From the NCBI GenBank assembly GCA_965112735.1, contig OZ218953.1, forward strand, positions 2,294,001 to 2,358,000: a stretch of DNA of 64,000 nucleotides, read 5' to 3'. The notes beneath the pieces were generated by a model. That model had not been told where the DNA came from, made no database searches, and saw only the letters and a list, made by a program, of their open reading frames with translations. Of the stretch, positions 12,434 to 24,538 are shown piece by piece. A program made the position numbers and the translations under genes. Numbering within the stretch: position 1 is the first letter of the stretch; each line of letters begins with the position of its first letter. The stretch is from Phaeosaccion multiseriatum (taxonomy: Eukaryota; Ochrophyta, other classes).

Positions 12434-13696
12434 GAGTAAAAGCTCTCGCCATCTGCCCCTCTGTGTGCCGCCAACCAAGCAACAAGCAACAAGCACCAAG
12501 CACCGACCAACCAACCAGCCCAATGACAAATACCAACCCAATGACAAATACCAACCCACGAACCAGCCAACCAGCCAACAAACCTGCGAAGCGTTGGTGG
12601 GTACGAGGCCCGGCCCCACCAGGTACATACCGCCCACAGCGGTGAGGCCGGAAATGGCGTTGGTCACGGCCATGAGGGGGGAGTGCAGCGCGTGAGTCAC
12701 ACCGCTCACCACCTGGGGGGGAGGAATGGGGGGATGGCAGTGGACGGTTGGGACAGGGGGGAGGGAGACAAGTTTGTTTAGTAGGGGTGGTGTGCCGCTT
12801 CACGTGTGCATGAGAGCCTCCCAGCACGGCTCAGGACAGGTCCGGAGAGGGCGCTGACGACGCAGGTGGAGGAACCAATAATACCATCCCCTCCTCCCAA
12901 CCCTTTCCTCTGCCCTCTGCTGCCATCCCTGCCCTCCCTCCCTCCCTCCCTCCCTCGTTACTCGCCTGCCAGCCCACCATGCCGGAGAGGGCGAATGTGT
13001 TGAGCATGTTGCTAAAGGCGGGGTTTGGGGAGGCCGTCCCTAACCACACCACCCCTGCACTGCCCAGTGAAGCCTTTAGAGCCCGCTGCATGAACTCCTG
13101 CAAAGGGGGGGGGGGGGGAGGGGTGGCAGGGGATGGCAGATGGCAGCAGACGATAAGCATAAGCAGAGGGCCAAAGAGAGCGGACGTAAGCGAGCCCATC
13201 TGTGACCGTAACCCCAACCCCAAAGCATCCCTTCCCCGCCCCTCCTCCTCGTCTTCTGCCCCTCTTCTCCTTCTGTCCCTCGTCCTCCTCCTCCTCCTCC
13301 TCCCCCTCAACCCCCTCCTCATCCTCGTCCTCATCCTCGTCGTCATGCTCCTCCTCCTCCTCCTCCTCCTCCTCCTCCTCCTCCTCCTCCTGCTGCTGCT
13401 GCTGCTGCTGCATCCCCTCTCTCTCCTCTTCTTCTGCCCCTCTCCCCCTTTTGTCCCTCGTCCTCCTCCTCCTCCTCCTCCTCCTCCTCCTCGTCCTCCT
13501 CCTCCTCCTCGTCCTCCTCCTCCTCCTCCTCCTCCTCCTCAACCCCCTCCTCATCCTCGTCCTCATCCTCGTCGTCATGCTCGTTCTCCTCCTCCTCCTC
13601 CTCCTCCTCCTCCTCCTCCTCCTCCTCCTCCTCCTCCTCCTCCTCCTCATCCTGACCCCCCTCCTCGTCGTCGTCCTCGTCCTCCTGCTACTAACT

Positions 13697-13742
<46 letters not shown>

Positions 13743-16700
13743 AATGCTCATCCCCCTCGTCCTCCACCACGGCACCTGCTTAGGGTCCAGCACGACAGCC
13801 TCGACGCTCTCCACCTCCTCCTCCTCCTCCTTGACGGGGGCCACAGGGGGCGGGGTTGGTGCAGGTGCGGGCCACCTCAGTTCCCCCTGGTCCACAACCA
13901 GCACGCCTCTGAAGCGCAAAGTGTAGGTGGTTGGGAGGGTCGGTCGGTCAGTCTGGAGTTGGTTGTACCAACATGACAACACATACTACCACTTCCTTTC
14001 ACACAATACTTACTACTACATACGTACATACATACGTACACACATACAGATACATACATTGAAAGACAGACAGATCGATACATAACACAGATACTAAATA
14101 TGTATATATACACATCATCAACAGACCTGGTGGCAACATCGCTGTAGTCAATCTGAAACGCCTCCTTGTCGTCCGTGCTGAAGGGCCCCATGCTGGTGAG
14201 TAGCTTGGTGATATTGTTGGAGTACAGCGTGGACGCGGTGGAGGGCAGGCGGCTCGCCAGGTCGGTGTAACCGATGCACGTTACGCCATTGTCTGTCAGC
14301 ACCACCTCGTCCTGAGGGAGGGTGTGAGGAGGAGGGCGTGATGAGGGGTGCGGTGGGGGACATTTGCATCTGAAACGACAAGGCGCCAAACATAGCCAAC
14401 ACAATGCACCCACCCACCCACCCATCCACGCACCCACCCACCCACCCATCCACGCACCCACCCACCCAACCATCCACGCACCCACCCGTCCTCTGCCATC
14501 CCTTCCCTGTGCGCTCACCTTCCGTGTGGTGGCAATGTTCCCTCCCGTCTCAGCGGCAAGGTCGACGGTTACGCTGCCTGCCTTCATGCTCCCCACCATG
14601 TCCTCCGTGATGAGTTTGGGGGCAGGCTTGCCGGGGATGAGCGCCGTAGTGATGACGATGTCAGCCTCTCTGCGAGAGAGGAGGGGGATGATGGGGTATA
14701 GGCATATGAGCATAGGCCGGGCGCTTTGAGCGTGACTACTCACCATCACCATTGGTCCTTTTCCTCCTCCCCCTCATGCTCCTCTCCTCTTTCATTGCCT
14801 CTCTCCCCGCCCGGCGGGAACCCCCGCCCGGCGGGACCCCCCTCCCCTCATCCCCACCCACCACCCGTCCCGCCGCAACAAGCCCCACTCACTTGGTCTC
14901 AGCGGCGAGCATCTTGGCGGCCGCTTCCTTCCATCCGTCGCTCATCTCCTTGGCATACCCGCCTGCTCCAGCCCCGTCCTCCTCAAAGTTGACTTCCAAG
15001 AACTCGCCCCCCATGCTCTCCACCTGCTCCTTGGCCGCTGCACGGGCGTCGAAGCCCTGTTGGTTGACACATTGCAATGCCAAAGCAACGCCAATGCAAC
15101 GCCAATGCAGTTGAGAGAGGGGAGGGGGGCGACGGAATGCACCGGCACCAGGCAGAGGCGTATGGGCAGAGGGAGAGAGCGATGCTCATGCAGAAGCACA
15201 CCAGGGCAACTCTCTCTCTCCCGTCAACCCATACACCTGTAGCCCTCCCCCCAGCACAGCCTGACTCCCTCCCCCGCCCTCCCAGCAACAGCCCCAGCAA
15301 TAGGCCCAGCAACAGCCCCTGCGAAAGTGAATAGCCCCACCGCCCACCCCCTCCTCCCCTCCTCCCACCCCCCCCCTTCCTTCCCCCTTACCTTAACGAT
15401 GGCCCCCAAGTTCTTGGCTGCCTGTATGGCTGCGAGGCCCGCCACACCTGCTCCACACACGAGCACTCGGGCAGGGGGGATGCGGCCAGCGGCGGTGATC
15501 TGCCCGGCGAAGAAGCGCTGAAAGTGGTGCGACGCCTCCACCACGGCACGGTAGCCGGCAATGTTGGCCTATGTACAGGGGGTGGATGGCAGGGAAAACA
15601 CGTACAGTACAGGCATATGGGCAGGGCAGGGTAGAGCAGAGCAGAAGAGAGGAGAGAGGAGCGGAGAGGAGGGGAGGGGAGAGGAGAGAAATGAGAGCAC
15701 AGTCAGGGCAAAGCAGGGCAGCCGGACCACCACCCGCTGATGAAGGGACCAAAGCCCAAAGCCCGTGCAACTCGTACAGGACCGTCACCGTCCCGCCACA
15801 GCCCCCACGCACTAACATGCTCGATCAGTGGAATGCTTTGCTCGCGTTTGGTCGACAGTAAGGTTGTTTTCACTTTCACTTTCACTTTCAGTTGATCAGC
15901 CCCACGCACGCACGCACGCACACACGCACGCACTCACCTGACTGGAGAGCGCGTCAAAGGCCTGCCCGCGGCTCAGCGTCCTCGGCAGACAGTCCATGGC
16001 CAGCGCTGTGGCCCCTTGGCTCTGCAGCTGCTTCACCAGACGGGCGCTCTGATGGATGCCAGGTGTCGGGACCAAGGGATAAAAAGGGAGTTGTCAGGAC
16101 AATGACGGAAACAGGGATCACAAGACCAAGGAGGTGGGGTGGCGGGGTTGTGAGTGTATATATATAGAGTGTATATATATAAAAGAGAGAGAGAGAGAGA
16201 GGGAAGAGGAGAAGGGAAGCCGACAGCGATGAATGGGCTTGGCTCGGCGGTAGGTAGTCGAAGGCGCAAAGGAGTCAAAACAAAGCAAGGGAACGCCATC
16301 ATATTGGAGACACCCATCGAACTCATTGTCTTATCTGTCTATAGTCCCTCCTCCGCCCCACCCTTTCAACCCGACGTCCGTCCGTACCTGCCCCGGCCAC
16401 AGCAGAGACAGAACGGCCCTGTCCTCCAGCATGCCAACCTCAATGTCCGTGGGTTGCCGGACCTGGGGGGATGGATGGAGGCGTATGGATACATAGATGG
16501 AAGACGACCCACAGTGCATTTCGGCTGAGTTGGGGCGGCCACTAGAGAGATGGGGCTTAGAGAGAGGAGGACCCTTCTCTACATTCGGAGACTGAGAAGG
16601 ACTACTCGAGGTTGAAGGAAGGGAGAGAGAGAGAGAGCGTGGGAGGCAGGCACCCCATGTGCTTTGGCCTCGCTTTGTGCTGTGCCCATATGCCTGTCCC

Positions 16701-16899
16701 TATGCCCTGTCCCTGCACCTTTGTACTGACCTTGACGACGAGGTTACTCGCCCACACCTCTTCCGGCTTGTGCACAATGGTGGCTCCCGCCTCTGCGTAC
16801 TGCGCATCTGTGAAGTTGGAGCCCAAGCCCGCCCCGGACTCCACCACCACCGAGATGCCCTTGCCTAAGGGGGGTGCGCAGGTGGTGATACGGCAACAC

Positions 16900-16947
<48 letters not shown>

Positions 16948-17377
16948 GGGATCGCTCGCTCAGACCGGAGTAGTGGAGTAAGGAGCTTTTTGCGGGGGGG
17001 CAGGCTAGCCTTTGGTGGTCAACATACCCTGTGTGCACCACGACCCCGCATGGTCAGCAAAGTAACAAGCTTTGTTACCCACATATGCATATCATAGCTC
17101 CTACTTGCACAAAATTACGTGTGATTACGTACCCGTGAGCAGTTTGACTGTGGCGGGGGTCTGCGCCACGCGCTTCTCTCTGGGCAGAATCTCCTTGGGC
17201 ACGCCCACGGTGAGGTCCTTGTAGGGAATGCGCAGCGTCGTGGTCACCTCCTTCACCACCTGCTCTGCCGCCGCCGCCCCTGCCTGTGCAGATAGCCGGG
17301 GAGTCGTGCTGCTATGGAGGCTTCGAACGGCTGCTCGCTGCAGCTGCAGAGTCCGCCTCCAGGTGTTGGCGCTACTG

Positions 17378-17421
<44 letters not shown>

Positions 17422-17601
17422 CAGAATGGGATTGCACGGCTTGTTTCCACTCTTGATGGCGGCATGGCCGGCGATCGGTGCCCGGCCCTCGTGATGGAAC
17501 TGCCGAAGAGAGGAGGAAACGGCGCTTCTGTTGTTTTGGCTGCTGTGGAAGGCTCGCAGGTTGCAGCCACCGCAGCGCCGGGCCATGAGACGGGAAGTCA
17601 T
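9263..17601 (-). CDS. NNT: Mitochondrial NAD(P) transhydrogenase, proton-translocating, alpha-beta fusion
   Basis: Couples hydride transfer between NADH and NADP+ to proton movement across the inner mitochondrial membrane. Exons, 5' to 3' on the minus strand: 17601-17133, 16864-16731, 16462-16388, 16048-15938, 15568-15392, 15056-14893, 14669-14519, 14311-14127, 13908-13776, 13097-12966, 12712-12584, 12379-12311, 12035-11354, 11067-10858, 10586-10351, 10023-9718, 9358-9263. The start is ATG at 17601, opening a Ser/Arg-rich presequence with a poly-Ser run. Domain I is clear ([40 protein letters not shown]), as are the alpha membrane segment ([31 protein letters not shown]), the beta membrane domain ([28 protein letters not shown]) and NADP-binding domain III ([46 protein letters not shown]). 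Order alpha then beta matches the animal-type fusion. The intron before exon 11 has a GC donor. Confidence 0.96.
13255..13770. repeat. Duplicated CTC-rich block in a transhydrogenase intron
   Basis: Intron 13098-13775. The segments starting near 13254 and 13430 share the order CTTCTGCCCCTCTTCTCC..., TCCCTCGTCCTCCTCC..., CAACCCCCTCCTCATCCTCG, CGTCATGCTC, so a unit of roughly 180-230 bases is repeated, followed by a (CTA)n run at 13690-13741. On the sense strand of the gene this is GAG-rich. Confidence 0.75.
14397..14490. repeat. Minisatellite in a transhydrogenase intron
   Basis: Tandem CACCCACCCACCCATCCACG units, about four copies, in the intron 14312-14518. Confidence 0.85.
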
Positions 17602-18292
17602 GGCAAGCAAATCTGGCAACAGCCCCTGCTGTTGCTTCTGCTGCTGTGGTGGGCCTGCTGGCGCGAGAGGGTCACAGAAGAGACGAGGGGGAGGGGTAAG
17701 GGTGAAGCAGGGCGGCTCGATAGACAGCACTCATGATGTGCCAAGCTTTGTTGAAGTCCAAGAGAGAGGATTGCAGACGCAGGGCAACATCGCGGGGCGA
17801 GATGAAGAGAGGAGCCGGAAATGTGAAAGGGGGAAGGAGTTACGCAAGCAGGGTTGCGCTCAATTCCCTTTCATTCACCCTCTGCTACTTAAGAAAGATT
17901 CAAAGATTCCTCCTCATCAAAGGCAACTTCAAGAAGATGAGCTAAGTGAGCGTGTCTCAAATCTCAACCCTTACGCCCCCCCACCTCGTCCTCTTACCCT
18001 GCGGCTTGCTTGCACTATGGGCGGCTCAAAGCTCTCGCTTATCGGGAAGATAATGGAGAGAGAAAAAAACAAAAATATCGGGAGATCGACATTTAAAATC
18101 TATGATCAACCTCTACTTTGGGTTGTTGGGTTGTTTTAAGGGGGTGTTTTAGTTTTTTTCGTCCGAGGCGATGTGGCGAGAAAGTGCTTCAACAATAACA
18201 ATAATTCCATCTCCCTCTTCGTCCATTAAGTCCTTCCTTCCCTTCCTTTCCTTTCCTTTGTTCCCTTGGCTCCACTGGGAACGCGACTGACA
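17602..18292. promoter_or_regulatory. Divergent spacer between the transhydrogenase and START-protein genes
   Basis: Both genes begin here and are transcribed outward, so this 691-base stretch must hold both promoters and 5' leaders. The middle (about 18040-18260) is conspicuously AT-richer than its surroundings. No canonical TATA element can be assigned with confidence. Confidence 0.55.
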
Positions 18293-18729
18293 ATGGAGGC
18301 CCATCATCGGCGCCTAAGGCGTCGTCGATGCCTGCCTTCCAGAAGAGGAGCTCTGGTTGTGTCCGTCCTGCTTGGGACGCGAGCTCCCTGGCAAGATGGG
18401 GGCAAGTTCAATGGGATGGTCGGAGCCTCTCCAGCCAGCTCGGAAGGCTCGCTCCTCACGAGCAAGAGGGGGTTCGGGGAGGAGCGGAGCCCGAGAGGGG
18501 TGGGCGGCGGAGGAGGGAGCAGAAGGCCAGAGCAACAGGGGGTGGTGTCAAGGAAGCGGGTGCGCTGGGCGTCCTTCGCGACGGTGTCCCCCCTGACCCG
18601 CGGTGGGGGGCCCTCGGAGCTGCTCGCAGGTGATGGGCAGTGGTTCTCGGGGGGCTGGCCTGGGCGAGGCGCCCGTGATGGCGAGGATACGGGCAAGGGC
18701 AAGCAGCAGCAGCAGCAGAAGGCGAAGCA

Positions 18730-18760
<31 letters not shown>

Positions 18761-20616
18761 TGGCGGCAGCGGTCGCAGCGGAAGATGCTTTGGATTGGGC
18801 GTGGTCGGGCTGACAGGCGGAACAAGGATGACGTGGCGGAGGAGGAGAAGAGCGAGGGGAGAAGAATGGGCAGTTGGAGGAGAGCGAGGCAGAGCCAGAC
18901 CCAAGGAAAGCAGCGAGAGGGGCTATCTACGGTTCAGCCGACTGTGTGGGGCAGCGCACTGCTGCGGCGCGCGGACAACTTTGTTGGGGACCTCGGGGTG
19001 AGTAAGGGACCAAGGGAGGGGGGGAGGGAGGGAGGGAGGTGGCCTGAGGGCGGGAAGGTAGCGAAAGGCTTGTCGCCACTTGGGCGTGCGTTGTGGGTGT
19101 CACCGCAGATCCAGACAGACGGAGGCGTCTCCATGGCACACCACTTCCGTCTTAACTTTTGTGCTCCCTCGTCTCCCTGCCCCCCACCCCACTCCCCCCC
19201 CTTCCCTCAGGGCGCCGCATTTCCCCTCAGACGCTACCGCCGCTTCGTGCTGCGGCGGCTGTCCACCGTGTCTACCCGCCTGTCCAAGTGGCAGGAAGAT
19301 GCCATGGAGCGGGCTGTCGAGCTGCGCCAGGAGTTCAACGCCACCGTCACGCTGCAGAGGGACTTTGAAGAGGAGCGGCAGAGCTTGCAGACCTCGCTGA
19401 AGGCTCTTCAGGAGCTGGACAAGCTGTGGCGCCAGCAGCAACGTAGGCTTGACGCCAACCTAGAAACCTTTCGCGAAAAGTACGACCCCAGCTTGGGCTC
19501 GCTGCTGCTGCTCGAGGACGGAACGTGGGGGTCGGAGTCGGTAGAGACAGCGACAGCGGCCGCCGACACCGCAGCAGTAGCAACAGCAGCAGCAGCAGCA
19601 GCAGCAGAGTCAGGGGGCCTTGGACGAGCCAGCAGGAGGGAGAGGAAAAGACGCCAGAGGGAGGAGCGGCAGCGGCTGCGGGAGAGGGAGCGGTTGGTCG
19701 AAGCGGCGGCGGCGGCGGCGGCTGTAGCAGCAGCCGCGCGGGGGAAGGAGGGAGGCGGGAGCGAGAGCCCCAGGACCATGCTGCTTCCCGCCATGACACG
19801 GACGTTGGAGCTGGACGACCTCGAGAGTGCATTGACTCGGGCGGTACAGCACACCGAGCAAGAGCTTGGTGAGCTGAAGGAGAGGGCGGGGGCGCAGCTC
19901 GGGGACTTGAGGGGGAGCATTAAGGCGCAGAAGAAGGAGCTGGAGGCCACGGTGAGGGAGGACGGAGGGAGGTGGGGAGACGGGGGAGACAGGAGGGTGA
20001 GACAAGAGGGTGAGGGTGAGGGAGATGGAGGTAGGGATGGGAAGAGGAAGAAAGGTAGTGAAAAGAGGAGGAGGAGGAAGGAGGATGAGGGAGGGAGGAA
20101 GAGAGGGGGAGAGGGGAGGCCATCCCCTCCCATCTGTCGACGACTACTCACCCTCCCCCTGCCTCTCTACCCCAGCTGGAGTCCCTTCGGTCGGGCGACA
20201 GGACGCTCCTGCTTAACGCTGCCAAGGTGACGAGGGCGGACCTGCGGGCCAGAAAGGTCCTCTTCGACCAGCGCCTCAGGCCCTTGCTGGAGCAGCAGGC
20301 GCTCTTCAAAGCACAGGTGCAGTGTGCGGGTACACACGTCGGTACACGGCAGAGGAGGAGGAGATAGGGGTCGGGGTCAGAGTGAGAGGGTGAAGCCGAG
20401 GGTCAGGGTCAGGGTCGGGGTCAGGGTCGGGGTCAGGGTCAGGGTCAGAGGGTGAGGGCGAGGGTCAGGGTCAAGGTCGGGGTCAGGGTGAGGGTCAGAG
20501 GGTGAGGGCGAGGGTCAGGGTCAAGGTCGGGGTCAGGGTCAGGGTCAGGGTCAGGGTCAGGCTCAGAGAGTGAGCATAAGACGGAGTCCTACGGGGAGTG
20601 AAGGAGGGGTTGTTGT

Positions 20617-20668
<52 letters not shown>

Positions 20669-21256
20669 TCCTTCCTTCCGACCTGTTTGCCCAGCTTGGC
20701 ACGAGAGATCCCTTGAAGCCCGTGGGAACCGCCTTCGGATGGCCCATGCAGCCGATGTCCCGGTCATACATTGCCTTGAGCCCAATCACAGCCACCCACT
20801 GACTCTCTCACCCACCCCCTCGCATGCCTTCCTTCCTTCCTTCCTTCCTTCCTTCCTTCCTTCCTCCGTCCCTTCCTCTCTTCCTTCCTTTTCGCCTGCC
20901 TTCCTTCTTTTCCTTGCTTCCGCCTGCCCTCTCTTCCCTCTTCGTGCCGTTTGCTTCTCTCCTTCGCGCTGCATTGGGCTCTCTGCCACGCGCCCACACA
21001 GGCTCGCCAAAGCCAAAGCCAATTCGAGGACAAACTGCGGAAGCTTCGAGAGAACACGCGCACCTTCCTCGACCTGGTACGTAATGTTCCACGGTGTGGA
21101 GCTCTACGAACCGAATGTGCCTGCCCGCTTGCGTGGCGTTGGGCTGCATCCCCCGCCCCTTGCTCCATTGCTAGCCCTTAACTCTTAACTTCATACCCCC
21201 CCCTCGCACGCCCCCTCCCTTCTTCCGTGCTCTCTCCTCTCTCTGGTCTCTTTCTC

Positions 21257-21288
<32 letters not shown>

Positions 21289-22425
21289 CTTCCCCTCCTA
21301 CTGCCCCCCCCCCCCCTTCCCTCATGCCTTGGCAGCGCGACGAGTTGATAAGGCGCAAGAGCTCCTCTCTCTGCTTGGCACAGGAGAACGCTCAGGCCAT
21401 CAAGAGGGTCTTGGACCTTACCGCGGACAAGGTGCGGATACGAGCGGTTACAGAAAAACCTATCATACCCCGCCAAGGGGGTGGAGGGGGGGGGGTTAGG
21501 CGCCTGGATGCACACGTGTATCTCTGCTTCTGCCTGCTGCCCATGAACAGACATATCCCTTGGGCTTGATGCTGGCCATCGCGGAGGGAGACATAGGATA
21601 GTAGATCACAGGAGGAAGGGAGCAGCTGACCGCACCTATTCCTCCTCTTTCTGCACCCCCGGCCTTCTCTGTCTCTCCCGAATCGATTCAGTCGTCGTGA
21701 GCTCACGCACTCACCACCCCTCTACACTCTCTTTGTTCTTCTGAATCACCCCCTTTGCCCCTCCCCTCCCCGCAGGAGGGCTGGTCGGAGGTGTCTGCGG
21801 ACGAAGACATGAAGGTGTACCGCAAACTCTTGGAGGACGGAGGATCGGACGGGAAGTTCGCATGTGTCAAAGGTGAGGACGTGCGCACATTGAAAGCAAC
21901 AGTCTCTACTACATGTCGTCAACGTTACGACGCACTCCGCTCACGTGCCTGCTCGCCTGCTTGCCTCCCTTTTTACCTCTCTCTCCCCCCACCCGTCTCC
22001 CCTCTTCCCCTCTCTCTCCCTCCCCACGTATCTATCTATCTACCTACCTCCCTCCCTCCCTCTCTCACAGCAACGTACGAGATGAGAGCCTCTGTGGAGG
22101 CGGTGCAGGAGCTCTTTGCGGACAACTCACGCGTCGCCGAGTACAACAAGTACTTCCTAGAGGTAGGAGGAGGAGATGGCAGCGGACGGCCAGGGATGGC
22201 AGCGAATTGCCGGGGGGGGGGGGGAGAGAGACAGAGAGGGAGGGGCGTGGATGAATGGAGGTGGCAGGGAATGGCGCGAGAGAGGGAGCGAGAGAATCAC
22301 TCGGGGAATTTTATGTGGTAGAGTGGAGCAGGTCGGCCGAGTGCCTGTCAAGCAAGGCACGCAGCACCGTATACCTGCCGTAGCCTACCCCCTGCTTGCC
22401 CTCTTACCGACCTGTCGCCTCCCAC

Positions 22426-22464
<39 letters not shown>

Positions 22465-23333
22465 GCACACACACACTCACGCACGCACACGCACGCACGC
22501 ACACACATACGCCCCCCCCCCCCCTCTCAGGGCCGGGACCTGGAGAGCCTGGACGCCAAGACAAAGGTGGTGTGGGCCCTCAGCCCGGCCATCTTCCCCT
22601 TCCGCCAGCGTGACTACTGCACAGTGGTACATTACCGCACGCTTGACGACGGCACCGTCATCGTGCTCAACAGGGCGGCAGAGCACCCTGAGGCACCCGT
22701 CTCCAAGAAGCTCGTGCGAGCCAAGGCAAGTGTTGCAGTGGGCAAGTGGTGGTGTGATTGATGTGGATGGTGGGTATGGGGTATGGGTGCTTTTATGGGT
22801 GTGGACATGGGTATATATATATATAGAGAGAGAGAGAGAGGGAGATAGGATGGATGTACGCCCCCGAGAGCGACAGGGCGAGGCAGGCCCAAGGGAGGGC
22901 GGAGGCCTGCTCTTTCCTTCTTTTGTGCTGCTGCTCAACATGCTTCCTTGTTTTGCCTTGAAGAGTAAGCTTTGGGGGGGGGCAAGAACAGACGTGATTG
23001 AGGTCTGGCGACAAGACTGTCTATGTATTATGTTGTATGCTCTAACACACCAGTGCCCTCCTCTCTCTCCTCTTCTCTCTCCTCCTCCTCCTCCTCCTCC
23101 TCCTCCTCCTCCTCCTCCTCCTCCTGTATCACCAACAGATCATCCTGGGTGCTAACATCATCGAACCCTTGGGGCCTGACAGATGCAAATTCACCATGCT
23201 AACGCAATTGGATCCAGGCGGTGTCGCCCCCCCCTGGATCGTCAACAAGCTCTCTACCATGGGGCCTCCCCTCTTTCTGCGCAATGTGGAGAGGGCCGCG
23301 AGGGGGGAGGCGACAGAAGACGCCAAGCATTGA
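18293..23333 (+). CDS. Coiled-coil protein with C-terminal START-type lipid-binding domain
   Basis: Probably binds a lipid or other hydrophobic ligand through a START fold. Exons: 18293-18996, 19211-19951, 20176-20316, 21002-21076, 21336-21431, 21776-21872, 22071-22162, 22531-22725, 23139-23333 (TGA). The ATG at 18293 opens an Arg-rich leader with a short hydrophobic run (ALVVSVLLGT), possibly an organelle or membrane signal. Low-complexity Gln/Ala and Arg/Glu-rich coiled-coil regions follow. From 21776 the START domain is recognisable: WSEVSADEDMKVYRKL, TYEMRASVEAVQELFADNSR, FPFRQRDYCTVVHYRTLDDG, PDRCKFTMLTQLDPGGVAP and the closing helix PPWIVNKLSTMGPPLFLRNV. Intron 8 (22726-23138) uses a GC donor (CCAAG|GCAAGT), and its acceptor lies inside a copy of the dispersed TATCACCAAC motif. 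Confidence 0.85.
20390..20570. repeat. (GGGTCA)n-type minisatellite in a START-gene intron
   Basis: Degenerate hexamer array of GGGTCA, GGGTCG and GGGTGA units in the intron 20317-21001, with an internal duplication around AGAGGGTGAGGGCGAGGGTC. It is G-rich on the sense strand, unlike most intron repeats here. A (CCTG)n tract follows at 20620-20667. Confidence 0.9.
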
Positions 23334-24538
23334 TGTCAAGCACAGGGTGGAGGGGAGGGGCATTGGTGTCAAGCAAGGGTGGAGAAGACAGGGCAATTGC
23401 TGCGGGATGAGGAGGAGGAGGAGGAGGAGGAGGAGGAGGAGGAGGAGGAAGGGTTTTAGATGATTCATTGGGGGATGGGTTTGGGGCTGGTGCCCAGGGG
23501 GGTTGGGTGATGGATGGGAGAGCAAGCTTGTCACGCAGCCGATGGCACCGGGGAGGAGTACAAAAGGGGGGGGGATACGCAATGCTTTTACAATTTGCTT
23601 TTTTTCTTCTGTTCTTTTCAAATTGCACTGTAAGTAGGTAGGAAAATTAGAGGTGGGGGGGGGGCTGTAGGTACGTAAGATACGTAAGGTATGTACATGG
23701 GGGCGTGAGTGCATGTACAGGAAGGAAGGAAGGAGCGAATGGAGGGCTTTGGCTGAGAGGAGAGGCGACAAGTAGGTGTGCAGCGGCGGCAGCATGGCGA
23801 GAGGCCTCACCGTTCGAAGGGAGGGGGAGGGGGAGGGGGAGGGCTTGCCTTGGGGTGTTGCCTTTCCACCACCCGCCCCAGGCGCCCTCGGCCTGCGCAC
23901 AACGGCTGTGCATAACATTGTTACCAAAGTCGAGACAACGCACGAAAAGGGAAACAAAAAATACGAGACATGATTTGCACTCTTTTTTCTGCAGCGCAAT
24001 AGGCTTTCATGGTAGGCGTGTGTTTAACAATCACATCACTCTTTATTCTCCTTACTGCGATTTCGCGGTTGATTGGCACTTTTGACGCCCCGTGAATTCT
24101 TTTTGACGCCAAATGACGATTGCTTTGACGACGTTTGACGACGTTTGAACCCCTTTTTTACCCCCTTTAAAGCCCTGTTTTACACACTTTGACGCCCTTT
24201 GACGCACTTTGACGCCCTTTTGTCTTAATTCGCGTTAATTTTCGCGATTGTTTTTTAGTTGATTTTTTTTAGACGAAAATAAGGCGAAATAAGATAAAAG
24301 GGCGTCAAAGGGCGGCAAACAGGGCTTTAAATGGGGTAAAAAAGGGGTTCAATCGTCGTCAAACGTCGTCAAAGTAATCGTCATTTGGCGTCAAAAAAAA
24401 ATCACGTCAAAAGTGCCAATCAACCGCGAAATCACAGTAAAAGAAAGAAACAAAAGAATGGAAACCATCTGTGACGCTGGATGAGGAGTCTGAGTGAGAT
24501 GCCGCTGACAAGACAAAAAAAACATCGATTAAAACGAG
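23334..24538. other. Spacer downstream of the START gene
   Basis: Contains a (GGA)n tract at 23408-23450, G-rich DNA, and the AT-rich foldback element at 24052-24440 listed separately. No open frame here shows gene-like composition. The promoter of the desaturase-like gene must lie just before 24539. Confidence 0.6.
24052..24440. mobile_element. AT-rich foldback (inverted-repeat) element
   Basis: The left arm 24052-24227 and right arm 24291-24440 are near-perfect reverse complements with a few indels. Both ends read TTACTGYGATTTCGCGG inward. The arms themselves contain many TTTGACGCC / TTTGACGACG units. The whole element is far more AT-rich than neighbouring DNA. The central loop (about 24228-24290) carries no frame. 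This fits a MITE or foldback element; no unambiguous target-site duplication is visible. Confidence 0.8.

Noticed and set aside
13012-13770. Minus-strand acidic poly-Glu frame
   Set aside because: It lies in a transhydrogenase intron; joining 13776 to 13097 restores the conserved alpha-subunit order.
17602-17730. Longer N-terminus of the transhydrogenase
   Set aside because: That frame begins with GTG and encodes a Pro/Gln stretch; the ATG at 17601 gives a normal presequence.
18266-18292. Upstream extension of the START protein from TTG
   Set aside because: A eukaryotic ATG exists at 18293 in the same frame; the extension starts with TTG.
20390-20570. Interstitial telomere
   Set aside because: The unit is GGGTCA/GGGTCG, not a known telomere repeat, and it lies inside an intron with coding exons on both sides.
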